DNA of 64,000 bases from Cladophialophora immunda (Eukaryota > Ascomycota > Eurotiomycetes > Chaetothyriales > Herpotrichiellaceae). The translations under genes and the position numbers were made by a program. Below the pieces are notes generated by a model, which worked only from the letters and a program-made list of their open reading frames with translations, was not told the origin of the DNA and made no database searches. The stretch covers positions 2,790,001-2,854,000 of the forward strand of contig NW_015622541.1 of assembly GCF_000835495.1 (NCBI RefSeq). Direction: 5' to 3'. Position 1 is the stretch's first letter. Each line of letters starts with the position of its first letter. This document shows, in pieces, positions 21,701 through 34,900 of the stretch.

Positions 21701-24700
21701 CTTCTTAATTATATAGGATTTCTAGAAGGACTTCCTTCTTAGAGAGTATTAAATCGGGCCTAATCACTAGCTTTTCTAGACATTCTAACGTTAAACGTTC
21801 TCTATGGGGGAAAGATACGAGTCTCGGCTTTATCCATTATAAAAATAGATATAGTCGTCTATTAGAGGTAGCTTATTCTCTTAAGATTGCCTATACTCTC
21901 TAGTCTGGAAGACTACTAGGCGTTAAACTATCTTACTAGTCTATATCTATAGGCTTCACCTTATCTACCTTTTTCTTATAGAGAGTATTAATTCGAGCCT
22001 TAAAAGGTCTTTCCGCTTAATAACGTTCATAACGTTACTTATTCTCCAGATCCTATCTTAACGCCTTAGTATCTACTAGCCTTAATAACCTCATAAACTA
22101 TCTATTATCCTATATATCGAAAGGCTTAGCCTCGAATTATAAGTTCTAGAGGTCTTCGTTATCTAATTCGAAAGGCTTACCTACGGAAATTAGTTCGTTA
22201 TTTTAGTCTACTTAGAAGTCGATAGTTAGGGTCCTAGATTTCCTCTAAGCCCTTATGGATATAAGTATGGGCTTCTTTATCGTTCTATACTCACCTAGCC
22301 TTTTAAAGATGTTAAGTATATAAGTTTAAATATCGTAGATATATCTCGATCTTCGGTAAGGTTAGGAGTAGTCTAGGTAACTATCTATACTCTCTTACTA
22401 ACGTAGCTATCTATTAGCCTAATAATATAAGTATCTTTATCTTTTTCCTAGACCGACCCTTACGCTACCTTCTAGAATAGTCTTCCTAAGATAAAACGGT
22501 AGGTTAGATCTATAGTATTCGTTACGTAGACGTTTATTAGGACCTTAACTCCGGCGATACTAATAATAAAGTCTTTAATTATGCCTACGAACTTTTCTCA
22601 ATCTCTATTAAACCCTACGGCGTTATAGATAAACTTAGCCTTCCGTAGATACTAAGATAGACCTATCTCTTCTATTAGGGTAAGGGTTATTAGGTTGATC
22701 TCTACTCTAGTATCTAGTAAGGAATCTTTATATCTCCCTCTTATTTTGACTAGTAGGTAGGGACATCTACTGTAATATAATCGCGGCTGAATTAGACGGT
22801 CTACTAATAGATTTATTTACACCGTACTAATCCTAGTAGTAGGCTCGCCTTCTACCTACGTAGGCCGTACGCTAATACCTCTTAAGGCATAACCTTAATA
22901 GATTAGCTCCTATTTATTTTCGTCATAATGCTAATATTTACGAGAGAACTACTCGTCTCGAACTTCCTTTATTAATAGTAAATCCCCCATTTAAATAGAG
23001 ACTTCTTAGTTCAGTAGGTAGTTTATAATTCTACTAATACCGTTTAGATCTTATAATAATACCTTTTGGAGAGGTCTAGGTCCGGGCAGTCTATACGTAA
23101 CCTCTTTTATAGCCTAAGGGCGTAATAATACCTAGTGAGGCTAGGAAGGCTCTAATAGATCTTCTATTACGGTATCCTAGGAGAGTAGGTTACGTAATTA
23201 GTTATCCTATATATTATATAGGGAAATTCCTAGCCTCTAATTAGTTAAGTTAATTAGTCCTAGCGAATTATCTATAATCCCGTTATATATGATCTCTTTA
23301 GTCAGTCTCGCTCTCCGCGTTATATATTGTCTTAGTCCCTCTATAGGCGGTTCATAAGCTCTAATCTAAGGGTGTTTTACCTATGCGTATCTACCTTACT
23401 AAGGGACTAGGCGCTTTCCTAGGGTATTAATATAGGCTTCGCTCTAAGGCTAATTAATACGAATCCTCTTTAAGCCTACCGCATTTGGGACTTAGGAATC
23501 GTCCTCTAAGTCGTCTAGAGTAGTATAATTAGGTTTTGATCCGGCTACGTAGACGGCGTTTATCCTTACACCTAGCGGTGCTAGGTTAGCGTCTCTCGTA
23601 CCGTAAGGCTATCCGAACGCGATACCGGAATTCAGATTAATTTCCCTTATAATCTATTCTAGCCTTTTAACCTTTATCTCTTTAATAGGGATCGATAGAG
23701 CGGGTAAAGGACGGTCTTAGCCTCTAAACTTTCTAAGGGCGATTTTATAGTTAGGATTAAGGTATAACGCTCTAGTAGCTTTCTAATGCACCTACTAAGG
23801 GTTTTCTCGTAATATATATCCTAACTACCTATAAAGGAAGTAGTTACCTCTAGAGTTACTTAAGTTTAAGCTTCGCCTACTTAACTACCCGCCGTAATAC
23901 TACGGTTTCTCTCCGAACCGAACTGAACGATCTTAAGCTAACTAACTACGCGAGGGCTAGATTACTTCTTAAGACACTCCTTTTAGTACTTTAATTAGCC
24001 GACTTATAAATTCTAGAGTAATAGCGTCTCGTACCTAGACTAATAGTATTAATACTCCTATTAGACGAGTTAATTCTTTCACTAATTAGTCACTATTTTT
24101 CGGGGTAGGTAGTTAATTTACTAAAGATAATAAAGCATTCCTATCTATCTTTATTATATCCATATAGTTATCCCGGTAGCATTACTCCCTAAAGTCTTCC
24201 TTTTAAGCGGTTAAAGGTTAAGTCTCCCTCTTATATACTAACTCTTAGAATTCCTTATTAAGTACTCCTTATATAAATTTCTTTATCTTATTATTAATAT
24301 CCTATAGCTCCTTTACTTATTCTTAGTATTTCTAGAAGTTTAAATTCTCTAGTTTTCGGTCTATTAAGTTTTATTTCTTCTAAATCTTATCTATATAGAC
24401 CTTTAGTAATCCGGATAGAAGGAGCTAATAGTACGTATAATTTATCTTAGCCCCAGTCCAAATTAAGTGAGTTATAGTCTTACGGAATTAACGGAGATAT
24501 AGTTCTAGACTCTAGGACTTTTCTCGCCGATACTTCGCGAGTACCTAAAGATATTAAATACTTAATATCTACTACGTTTTATCCTAGTCTTTATATTTAT
24601 TTAAGACCTTCTCTTTAAACTTCTCCTAATCTATTATATCGAACTTAGCGAGCTCTTTATAATACTCCTTCTCTACCTTTAATATAAAGCGAATAGACCT

Positions 24701-24829
24701 ATGGATACGTTCTCTACTTACTATCACTTAGTTATATTCATATAGCTCTTCAAACTCCTCGAAGAAAGAAGTTACGTTCTTTCTATTAAAATATAGAAGA
24801 TTATTACTTCTATCCGAACTCTAGGGCAT
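18780..24829 (-). pseudogene. E3 gag-pol remnant (Gag, protease, RT, RNase H, integrase)
   Basis: Gag begins at an ATG at 24829 and contains NVTSFFEEFEELYEYN, similar to capsid domains of fungal Ty3/gypsy elements. RT is seen at about 21140 as PFLDNITIKGPK, where the catalytic FLDD has become FLDN, followed by a YLINLDKVMLDLKRARVTVIG block. Integrase is seen at about 19600-19400 as VVKFLYKEIIYRYRLF and ERYRIKYVITSIYYP, then a C-terminal GPF-type module (GTYTLAELDGTRLIGTYATN) at about 18850. Stops are frequent in all parts. This is an extinct copy of a polyprotein that would encode the particle and the copying and insertion enzymes. Confidence 0.8.
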
Positions 24830-25694
24830 TTATCTTATTAATATTATAGAAGGAGGGACGTATAGCGACTACACTATAGAATCCGGCGTTAATAGATCTT
24901 ATAAGCTAACGCTTAACATTATTAGTAGTCCTAGCTTTCCTTTACCGTTTAAGCCTCCCGCGGATAATATTTCGTTATTTTTATATTTTTATATACGTTT
25001 TTTAGTGTTTTTATCGGTTTTATTAGTTATATCTTCGTAACTTCTCTCCTCTCCTTTATTAAGTCCCTTACTCTTCTCATTCCTTATCTCTACTAGTAAT
25101 TTCTATCGATACTATAGCTCTACTTCCCGGTAATAGCGCTCTAACTTTATCTACCTCTACGAGCTTAGTCTTCCTATTCGTTATTACTATTCCTTAAATA
25201 ATTCTACGTTTTATTAGCTTCCTCTAAGTTCCTTAGCTAGGGGTTTTTTAGGATTAAACGCTTTCCCTATCCCTCGAGGGATATATCTCTTCCTTAGTTC
25301 TTCTATATAATCTAAATAGTTATAAAGTCGTTAGTTTCCACCCTATATAGTGGTAGTAAACATATATAGCTAGTAGTTCTAAAGGGCACCCTAAGTAGTG
25401 GTCTCCATAAATAGCTAACGTAACCCGTCCTATATAGCGAGATAGACTTACTTAGCTAGTAATCCCTAAGGTATACCCTACGTAGCGGTTCTATATATAT
25501 AGCTAGCGTTCTCCAGATTTAGTTAGGTAGGTAGGTAAGTAAGTAATTCTTCAGTTCCGTTAGTCTAGTCGTTTATTATAGTTATATTATCGTTTCTTCT
25601 TCTTTAGTTTTGATCTTCTCCTACCGCTCGTAAAGAGACGCCTATGCGTAAGCATTTTTCCTATTAAGCATTAGGTTCTTATTGGAGGCACTAA
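24830..25694. repeat. E3 5' untranslated region, long and repetitive
   Basis: 865 bp between the Gag start and the 5' LTR on the coding strand. Between about 25340 and 25510 a loosely tandem unit recurs (CCCTATATAGTGGT, CCCTAAGTAGTGGT, CCCTACGTAGCGGT) with spacing of about 60 bases. No frame is recognisable. Confidence 0.5.
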
Positions 25695-25972
25695 TGAACT
25701 AGGGCGAGGCTTCTAGCCATAGGCGCTAACTCGTACGGCAGTAGGTAACAGGCACGTTCACATCTTGTTAAGCAGTTGATTGATTATCTTATTGTCTCTC
25801 TATCTACCTAGGCGAATAACAAAAGAAAAGACTACTAAGCTAAAGCGGTACCCTCGAACTGACTAATCAGAGAGTAGTAACGTTTACCTATATAATATAC
25901 AGCTAAAAGTTGATTAATCACCTTACTCGCCCACCTTACATCTCAGGTCCTCTCTAAACCTTTCCCATTATA
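25695..25972 (-). repeat. E3 5' LTR
   Basis: 278 bp and a close match to 14531-14808. It carries the CTAAC/CTAAT-type RIP transitions. It is followed on the plus strand by TTAG, matching the target duplication on the left. Confidence 0.87.
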
Positions 25973-25976
25973 TTAG

Positions 25977-28900
25977 TAGTTTTATAATGAAGTCGATTAT
26001 AATAGAGTCCTACGGTTTATTCAGTATTTATAGTATCATAAGTAATCCGTATAGTCTATATTGTTCTTTCTTTATTTCTTATAGGTATCACATTTTCTGA
26101 TGTATTCTTCAATATCTTTTCTAAGTCCTTTCTATATAAAGTCTCTTATAATTAACTCGATCGTTTTTATAATTCTAGGGTGCTCTATAAGTTAGCTATT
26201 ATATCTTTCTTTTATAATATCCCGTTTTTACTCTTTAGTTAGCTCTATATCTATAATTACTAAATTATAGTTATATCCTCTATATTATAGTGTCTACCCA
26301 TTAGTCTTAAGTAGTATATTAGGTTTAGGTCCTACTACCCCTATATAGTCTAGTCTTCTACTTAATATATCTACTCGACTATTTTCGGTTCCTTTAATAT
26401 AGTAGATTCTAAAGTCGTATCTTACTAAAGTTTCTATCTATCTCACTTATCGTCTATTTAGATTCTTTATCGTTATCTAGTAAGTAAGGTTCTTATAGTT
26501 AGTAAATATCTATACTAGATACTTTATCTCTTCTAGGTATACTCTCTATTATTATAATGCTTCTATAATAGCGAGTAATTCTTTATTATAGATATCGTAG
26601 TTTAATTCTAGTTAAGTTATTTATCTTAAGTAGTAAGCTATAGGTCGTGATTAGCTATTCTTATCTTTCTATATAAGATATATCCCTATTATCTTATCTA
26701 ACGTATCGGTTTCGAGTATTAACTCCTTTTCTAGGTTAAATAATATAAGGATAGGTATAGAGATTATCTATCCCTTTAGTCCCTTAAAGGCGTATTTACA
26801 TTTATTATCCTAGTTAAAGATATAGTCTTTCTTTATTAAATTTATTAGGGATACCGCGATTCTCGAAAATCCTCAGATAAACCTCCTATAGTAGTTAATA
26901 AGACCTAAGAACTATTATACTTCTTTTATACTTATTAGTATAAGCTAGTTATTAATAGCCTAAACTTTATTAGGGTTTAGCGCTAGTCCTTATAATAATA
27001 CGATATAGCCTAGGAATGCTATTATATATATATAGAATTCGTATTTACTTAATTTAATCGGTAGGTCCTTTTCTCTTAGTGCTTATAGGACTTTCCGTAT
27101 ATATTAGATATACTTATTATATATTTTAGAAAATATAAGGATATTATCTAAGTAGGCGACGATAAACTCGTCTAAGTATTCTCTTAGGGTATCGTTAATA
27201 AGTTCTTAGAAGGTAGCTAGTGCGTTAGTCAGTCCGAAGGGCATTACTTAATACTTATATAGGCCCTATCTAGTCCTAAATACTATCTTCTACTCTTCTC
27301 CTTCCTTTATCCTTACCCTATAGTAGGCGTCTCTAACGTTAATTACTAAGAACTATTTAGCTCCTAAGAGTTAGTCCTATAATTTATCGATTCTTAGTAT
27401 TAGATATCAATTTTTCTTTATTATTACGTTAAGGCGTCTATAGTTAATATATAGTCTTAATCCTCCGTCCTTTTTTAGTATAAAGAGTACTACATAAGCT
27501 ACTTTTAACTTTAAAGGTCTAATAAACTCTTTTATAAGGTGTTTATTAATATACTCTTTAAGGAAGTCTTCTTCTTTTTTAGATATTAGAATTAGTTATA
27601 CGTAGTATTCCGGATTATTTTCTTCTTCTAAGGGTATCTCATAATCTTATAGTTTATATTCCGATAAGGCCGCATTACCTTCTCTTTCTTTAGCGAGGTC
27701 TTTAAAGTCTTTATATTCTAGTAGTATCTCCCTAATACTAGAGCTAGTTAGTATACGTTCTATCGGTCGCACTAAAATCGTTCTTTTTAGAGTCTTTAAG
27801 GATAATTAGTCCTCCCTTTATACGGTGCTATATTTCGTAAATGTTACTATCCTCGTTTACTAGTTAATAGTTAGGTTATGTTTTTAAAGCTAGTCTATTC
27901 CTAAAACTACGTCGTATCCTAGGATATCTATTATATCTAGATTTATTATTTCCTTATGTTTCGTAATCGTTAACGGAACGTTTTTTATTTCTATTATTAC
28001 CTATCTTAATAGTTATCTATCTACTATCTTTAAGGGGTATAGAAGTCTTTTCTTCGCTTTATATTCGTATAGTTTCCTAGCTATAGTTATACTTATATAG
28101 CTCTAGTTAGCTCCTAAGTTAATTATAATAGTAATCTAAATATTCGCTAACTCTACTATAAGGACTATATAGCGATTATCTAATATAGTTATTTCTCTCA
28201 ACTCCTAAGGCTTTCTAACCCTTAGGTTATTATTATAACTCCTCCACCTCGTTAAGTCATCACTTATAAGTTTTTTAGTTAGTATATATATCGCTCTCCG
28301 TCCTATTAGTACTTAGTGTCGAAATACTCTTCTAATATCTTAAATATCTTAGAGTATACTAGGATATTTTCGACGTCTAGGTCGATATTATAGATATATT
28401 AATACTTTATCTTTATATCGTACTTTTCCTCATTTAGATAGTAGAAATCATTCGTTATAAAATCTCCGTCTACTCTATTATTAACTATTTCTTCAATAAT
28501 AAATAACCTATACGGATCTCCTCCGCCGTCATTACTATTAGTAAATATTATATTTAGTATATCTTCTTAGTAATATAGGTGTAATTCTCTCCTCTATTAG
28601 TATTCTTATTTATCGTATATTTAGCCTACCTCTATAAGGTTAGCGTAGACTCCTCTAGATATTAGTATATAGAGCCGTCTTAGATTGACATTCTAGTAAT
28701 GTAAATAATCTCTATATTACTATTAGTAGTCTTTATCTTCGCATAAAAGTCTTTTATAGTAATAGTCTAGATCTTCGCGTTTATTAATTACCTCTCTATT
28801 CCTTAAGAGTCCTAATATTAATAGAATTAGCTTAAGAATGACTCCTTTTTCTCGCTATACTTCTTTAAGTTCGTTTCTTTTAGTAATAATTCTCTTTATA

Positions 28901-30167
28901 GTCCCCTCTAGAAGTCTTATTTTAACTATTACTAGTTCTATCGGTTAATAGATATATATATCTTCTTTATATTTGTACTCTTAGTCCTAGTACTATTTTA
29001 TATTAATTTTCTTAAGTAGTAACTATAGTAACCTAAAAGAGTTATAAATTATATGTTAGTATAGTATATTAAGGCGACACTTAGTCTCGTAGTTATCTAC
29101 CTTCTAGAAGTTAGTAACAATCTTAATATTATACTTATCACTTTCTAGTACTACGTACTATCGGTATATAGTATCCTCCCCTAGCATAAGGTTCTTATTT
29201 AGTTCTTAGATAATAACGTTATCGTTTACATAACCGTTATAAAGTGTATATATTAGTCAGTAACCTATAAGCGGGTCAATATTATCGTATAATTCTCCTA
29301 TATTAGTCTACGCCTCTCTAATATACGCGACTACCTAGTAGTCCCGGCATCTTTTATAGGTATAGACTAATTATACTATTCTAGTACCTTCTAGTACTAT
29401 TATTATATTAAGGCTCTATTCTTATAACGGTATGATTAGTATTATAAACGCTTTATTACCTCTTCCTATATGCAAATACATTCCTAGAATAGTGTATCCC
29501 GCCTCTATAGCCTAGTAGATCTCTATTATAATTAAAACTAGTTCATCAGCTAGCTACCCTAGATCAAATATAGGATAGAGGTACTCTACTTCTAGTCCGT
29601 AATTATCTTTATATTAGTATTTTAATAATCTCTAGTAGAGTATAACTATTATTATTTCCTTATCGTTATATTTAATTACGATAAATATAGCGGATTCTTC
29701 TAGTTCTAATATATATATTATCTAGAATCCTTATTCATTATTAGTATCCTCGTAGTCGGCCCTAAATACTTCCTAATACTTTAGTTTATTAGCTCATCTT
29801 ACTACTCTTCTTTATTATTTTAGAAACTATCTACTCCTAATCTTTTCCAAGTAATAAGTTATATATCTATTATCGTAGTATACTATCTATAATAAGAGCT
29901 AATACTATAATTCTTCTTATTATTCCTATTCTTCTAAGGTAGCTTCCTCCTTAGGTTTTATATCTTATTTAGATCTACCTATCTCCTTTTGAGATTCCGT
30001 ACTTAGGTGGTCCCCCTATACTATATTACTCTAGCTATTGGCTACCTTCTGAGCTCTCTATGAAGTGTCGGCCTTTATTTCTTCATAACCGGCTATACCG
30101 TCGTCCATTATATGTAGCGTTAGACCGTTCTTATAATCTTTTGTACGGTGTCCGGATTTTCCATATC
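25977..30167 (-). pseudogene. E2 pol remnant: zinc knuckle end, protease, RT, RNase H, integrase HHCC
   Basis: Read on the minus strand: GYGKSGHRTKDYKN (half of a Gag zinc knuckle) just below 30167; an aspartic-protease-like block near 28100 (TIIINLGAN); RT near 27150 as FIVAYLDNILIFSK, where YLDD has become YLDN; RNase H tail near 26430 (RIYYIKGTENSRVDILSRR); and integrase HHCC near 26050-26250 (EHPRIIKTIE and EEYIRKCDTY). Each is a standard Ty3/gypsy block. Stops interrupt all of them, so no product is made. Confidence 0.8.
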
Positions 30168-30172
30168 CATAG

Positions 30173-30459
30173 TGTTAGAAGGTCTGAGTGTACGGTCGGA
30201 GGAGGTCATTTACTAGATACTAAAAGACTTGAGTTGAGATAACTATCTAGGAGGTAGAAGCGTCCTTATATAGATAATAGGTGGTAATAATAGAAGATAA
30301 AAGAAATCCCTTGAATCGCTATTAATAAGCGATCACACCACCTAGTATCGCCACTTATACCACGTGATCTAGTACTAGTATAGACTAGTAGTATCCACTA
30401 GTCACGTGATAAAGCGCTAGGCCTAATTAGGCCGTACGCCCAAATAGCGATATTCCACA
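30173..30459 (-). repeat. Solo LTR W in E2 gag
   Basis: 287 bp with TG...CA ends on the minus strand (TGTGGAATATCGC to TTCTAACA), flanked by a perfect 5-bp duplication CATAG at 30168-30172 and 30460-30464. Excising it with one duplication copy rejoins the E2 Gag zinc knuckle in frame (RKNNLYYGYGKSGHRTKDY, with Cys codons turned to Tyr). The repeat at 37362-37690 is a related copy in the opposite orientation. No W internal region is next to it, so this is a recombined solo LTR. Confidence 0.82.
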
Positions 30460-30464
30460 CATAG

Positions 30465-31216
30465 TATAGATTATTTTTCTTACGTTTCTCTCGCTCTAAC
30501 TATAGTAATCCACGAGACCTATCGTTCCTAACCTTAGGTTATCCTCCTCGTGCTTTCTAGTGAGTGGAACTACCGCGTTAGATTATGTCTAAGTCTATTA
30601 GTTCTCCGTAGTATTGTTTATTCTTATAAGTCGTACCCCCTATAAAAGTCCCTTTTCTTTCTATCTAGCGCTTATATAACCAGTTATTAGTCTCGATAGA
30701 GAGTTCAATAAGCGATTTATACTCGTTAGGACGATCTATCCTTATCCTATCTTTAACCGAATCCTTCAGCCCCTAATAATAGGCTAAGGCGAAAGCTTTA
30801 TCTTCCTAATCTAGTTTCGAAGTATAGCGCTAGAATATAGCGTAATACTACGTAGCGGATCCTATCTACTTAAGTTAATAGATCCTCTAGACTACTAACT
30901 ATTCCTCTCCTAGTATCCTAAAGATCTACTTAATTCTTTCTTCAAAAACTAAGAAGTTTCTAAAGATTTCATTTATCTCTAGACTTCGCTACGCTAGTGT
31001 AGAGCCGAGGTAATCCCCTATGATAGGTTTAAACTACTCGAACGCTAACCCGCGGAGCTAGAGTCCTATAAATAAAACTTTTTCTACGTAGGTAGAGTAT
31101 TTAGTACGTTATAAGGTAAATACCGCCTTTAACTATATAAGATATATACTAAGTTTACTTCTATCTCTATAGTACTATTTAACCTTAAGGTCGTCCTTTA
31201 TCTTTCCGGCCTCCAT
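30465..31216 (-). pseudogene. E2 gag remnant
   Basis: From an ATG at 31216 (MEAGKIKDDLKVK) the minus strand gives a retrotransposon Gag domain: EKVLFIGL, LRGLAFE, FKPIIGDYL, EIFRNFLVFEERIK, then LKDSVKDRIR and, near the end, a MDLD-type motif and an arginine-rich stretch leading into the zinc knuckle. Several TAG/TAA stops interrupt it. The Gag end is separated from its zinc knuckle by solo LTR W. Confidence 0.75.
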
Positions 31217-31351
31217 ATTATTAATAGTTAAAGTAGTAATACTTATAGTAGAGGTATTAGATTATTAGGTAAGTCTAGGCTTGGACGACTTAGGGTTAGA
31301 GCTACTAGATATCGTCGTTAAGTCCGCTACTATCTAAGTAGGTAGTTAATG

Positions 31352-31770
31352 TATTACGAGCTACTATATAATATATAAGGTATCCATAGGTAAACCCGCG
31401 GCGGTTTACTTAGTGATATAGTAGGGAGGGACGTTATAGCTAAGACTAGAAACTAAGTGTATAGTATATAGACCTATACGTATAGTAGATGATCGTGAGG
31501 AACTTAATTCTATATAACTATTATTGACTACGAGGAGAACTATGTAGCTAAGTGTGGCTATATACTACTTAGGATATATATTTAACATATTACTCTATTA
31601 GATATATTAAATATGTCAATATATTTCTAAGCCTATCTAGGTATATTACTCTATTATCCCGCTAGGTTATGCTAATATATTTACTAAGACACTAGCGTCT
31701 GACATATTCTCCTCGGTCAACCTTCCTCCTTATCTTTCCCCTTGGCCTCCTATATGGTCGGTTCGTAACA
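31352..31770 (-). repeat. E2 5' LTR
   Basis: 419 bp paired with 12142-12560. Begins TATTACGAG (TG changed to TA) and ends TCGTAACA on the plus strand. Followed by CCTAG, the second copy of the E2 target duplication. Confidence 0.88.
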
Positions 31771-31775
31771 CCTAG

Positions 31776-31953
31776 CTATTAGAACTTTATATCCCTTACA
31801 CCGTATACGTCTTAACTAATTAGGAGGTAGTATTTCGCCTATACATTATATAGGTAAATCTTGACTAATTAGGAGGTAGTATTTCCTAGCGTTAGTCTTA
31901 GCGCTAGTTCGCTAGAACTAAGCCTTCTCCTAAGTTTAACCTATTATATCACC
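31776..31953 (-). repeat. E1 3' LTR, second part
   Basis: Matches 36937-37104 with transitions and a 4-bp indel. Together with 11899-12141 it makes a 421-bp LTR, compared with 416 bp for the right copy. On the coding strand it is preceded by a G-run polypurine tract (plus-strand C-run from 31951). Confidence 0.83.
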
Positions 31954-34900
31954 CCCCCCTCCTTCTATACTTACCTAGGAAGCCTCGTACGTATCTAGTG
32001 CGGTAGAGTCTTATAGCGCGTCGGCCGGTTCCTACGTTAGTTTGGCGTATCTAGTCTATTTCACTAGGTATTACTTCTAAGATCCTCTTCCTCTTCGTAC
32101 GACTCTATCTTCTAGGATCGCCTCTACCTCGTATTCTTTATCGTCTTTAACTATCACCAGTATAGACTAGTTATTATCTGTTCTCTACGAGTCGAGAGAG
32201 TCTATTAAGGCCGTATAAAGGAGGTCTAAGTAGAAGATATTATAAATACCTAGTAGGGTATTTAGGCGGTAGCTATAAGATCTCACTACCTCCGTAACAG
32301 TATACTTCACATTCTTCTAGTCTAGTTTCTTATTAATACGCGTCATTTGTACATTTCTTAAGTTAAGCTATACCTTATCGCTAACTTAGAATTATAGTAC
32401 CTATTATTATATTTAATTTATTCTCTCCTCCTACTCTTACTACGCGATAGTTATTAAAGACTACGCCTATTCTCTCGCCTCTTAGAGTCGCTAGATAATA
32501 AAGTCTACTTATTATATAGGTTCTTAAGGAGTCTCTACCGTATAAGGGGGTTCTTATATCTAAAGTAACTTAACGTAATACTTATATAGTAGGAAGAATA
32601 GGCTTACTCCTATAGAGTATGCGTCACGATTATTAATTATTAGTTCCGCTATAAGTAGGAGTTCTATCTAGTTATCCTATTTTCCATTTATAAACGTACG
32701 AAGGTACGTTTTGACTATTTAGTTTATTTACTTAGTAGATCTATCTATCTCTAGGTAATAAGCTATAGATAGTTACTATATAATACCTAAGAGTTAATAG
32801 ATCCTTTTCTATAGTATACTTACGAATTAGGGGCCGTAATCTAATATAATTACTAATAATAGTCTATATTACTAATAGAACGTCTATAGGAAGACTTCTA
32901 CTACGTCTTTTAACTTAATTATATGTAACGGTTCGAGTAAGACTCCTTTCCCTAATTAATCTATAATAACTATTAAGTTCGTATAGCTCTAACTTTCTAG
33001 AAGTTCTATAATAAAATCGACTAATACTTCCTTCTATAGTTAATTAGGGATTAGAAGAGGCTTTAGAAATCTCTATTTCTATTCCTTCTAGGTCTTTATC
33101 TATCTATAAACGTCGTAGTTCCGTATAAATCTTTAAATATCTTATAGTATATTTAGCTAGAAGAACTACCTTACTATTAAGACTACTATCTTTTCTTAAC
33201 CTAGGTAACTAATAATCTTTAAGTCATATACCTATTAAATAATTACCGTACGGAGAGCCTCTAATTCCAATACCTAACGTTATCCCTAAAATAATAGTTA
33301 CTCTTCCTTATTAAGAGTATATTCTATAATTAATACTTTTAGACCTAGACTAAAGGGGAACGTATAGGCCTCTCTTTATATAGACTTAATAGCCTCCTAA
33401 TATATCTAGTTATTTTATTAAGTCAATCTCTATTATTCTTTAATTAACGGTCCTTCCGTTAATATTATATTTACTTATAGCGCCTTAGATCCCGTTCTAT
33501 CTAGTATCTCCAGCTTAATAAGGCGCGCTATATAATACTAAAGTCTTTCGTTCTCTTAGTCTTAAGATATATCCTACTCCCTTTAGGAGAGGGTGTCTAC
33601 TTGAATATTTTACCTTCTAGGGACGTACGAGATCGTAAAGTTATACCTCGATAGGATAAGGGACTAACGTATTTATCTCTTAGTAAGTTTTCGTACGGAC
33701 ATAAAGTATTCGAGATTCTTATAGTTAGACTAAATCTTAAATTTCTTAACGCTTTATAGTTCGGTATCCTATTCCTTTAGGCATTATATAATAGCGAGTA
33801 TTTCCTTATCGTAGATCTTATAGTTATATTTAGTCGAGTAATTCTTCTTTAAGAAGAAGATATAGGAGCGTATAACTCCCTTATCGTCAACTTAGAAGAG
33901 CGTCCCCCTAATATACTATTTTAACGCATTAACTTCTATAATAGTCTCTCTCTCGTAATCGAATAGGATTAATATTAGGGCCATCGTAAATATCCTTTTT
34001 AGCCATATAAAGGCTTAGTTTATCTTCGTTATCTATTGAAATATCGTATCCTTCCGTACGAGAGTCATAATAGGAAGTATAATCTTAGAGAAGTCTTATA
34101 TAAACTTCCTATAGAAGTTTATAAATCTAATAAAGCTTTATACTTCCTTCACTAATTTAGGGACTTCTTAGTTAAGGATCGCCTTTACCTTCTCTAAATC
34201 TATTTATACGCCTTTCTCTACTTCGATAATAAACCTTAGGTATTTCATTAACTTAATCTTAAATTCGTACTTATTAATATTAATCTATAGTCCTACCTTA
34301 CGTAGGCGTTTAAGGACCTTCTAGATATAACTCTAGTACTCTTCTAATAACCTATATAAATAGATTAGGATATCGTTAATATAGGCTAAGTAGAAGACGT
34401 TAAGGTAATTACGTAAGGTCTAATTAATATATTTCTAGAACGTATTAGGCGCATTCACTAATCTAAAAGGGATAATAAGCTATTTATATAGTCTATATCT
34501 CGTATAGAATATCGTCTTCTATTTATCTTCTTCTATAATGTAAATCTAATAGAATACCGTAATAATATTAAGCTTTATATACTATTTAGCTCGTCTAATA
34601 TTCCGTAGTATTTCGTAGATTAATAGTAGAGAGTACCGATCCTTCCTTATAATCTTATTTAATCTACGATAGTCTATATAGAATCGTAGTCCTCCCCCTA
34701 GCTTCTATACAAAGAGGACTAGTATTACTACTAGTGAGTTACTTACCTAGATAAACCCCTTATTAAGTAGCTCTATAAGTATCTTCTATAGAATAAGTAG
34801 TTCTTCTCTTAATATATTATATAGTAGGCCTTAAGGTACCTTAAGAGTTCTCCTATTATCCTATATAAGGTCTATTATATAGTCCACCCTCTTCCCTTAG

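Larger units (their letters stand above)
14531..25972 (-). mobile_element. Element E3: Ty3/gypsy-type LTR retrotransposon inserted in E2's integrase
   Basis: LTRs of 278 bp at 14531-14808 and 25695-25972; the flanking target duplication is TTAG or ATTAG (ending 14530 and 25976). Removing 14531-25976 rejoins E2 integrase in frame (…DFIIKLLISREPLTSKEYDS…). The minus-strand order is Gag (from 24829), protease, reverse transcriptase (about 21700-20900), RNase H, integrase (about 19760-18950) and integrase C-terminal tail (about 18950-18780), then an extra long decayed frame and the 3' LTR. A purine tract (GGGAGGGA, minus strand, 14809-14816) precedes the 3' LTR. Confidence 0.85.
12142..31770 (-). 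mobile_element. Element E2: Ty3/gypsy-type LTR retrotransposon inserted in E1's LTR
   Basis: Two 419-bp LTRs (12142-12560 and 31352-31770) with 8-bp inverted ends TGTTACGA...TCGTAACA. The flanking target duplication is CTTAG (12137-12141) and CCTAG (31771-31775), and the E1 right LTR shows the uninterrupted sequence. Minus-strand remnants appear in the order Gag, zinc knuckle, protease, reverse transcriptase, RNase H, integrase HHCC and integrase core, now interrupted by solo LTR W and element E3. A polypurine tract (GGAGGGGGAGG on the minus strand, 12561-12571) precedes the 3' LTR. Confidence 0.88.

Noticed and set aside
30060..30242. 60-codon plus-strand open frame within the repeat block
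   Set aside because: It overlaps the W solo LTR and runs antisense to the E2 zinc knuckle, which explains the sequence better.
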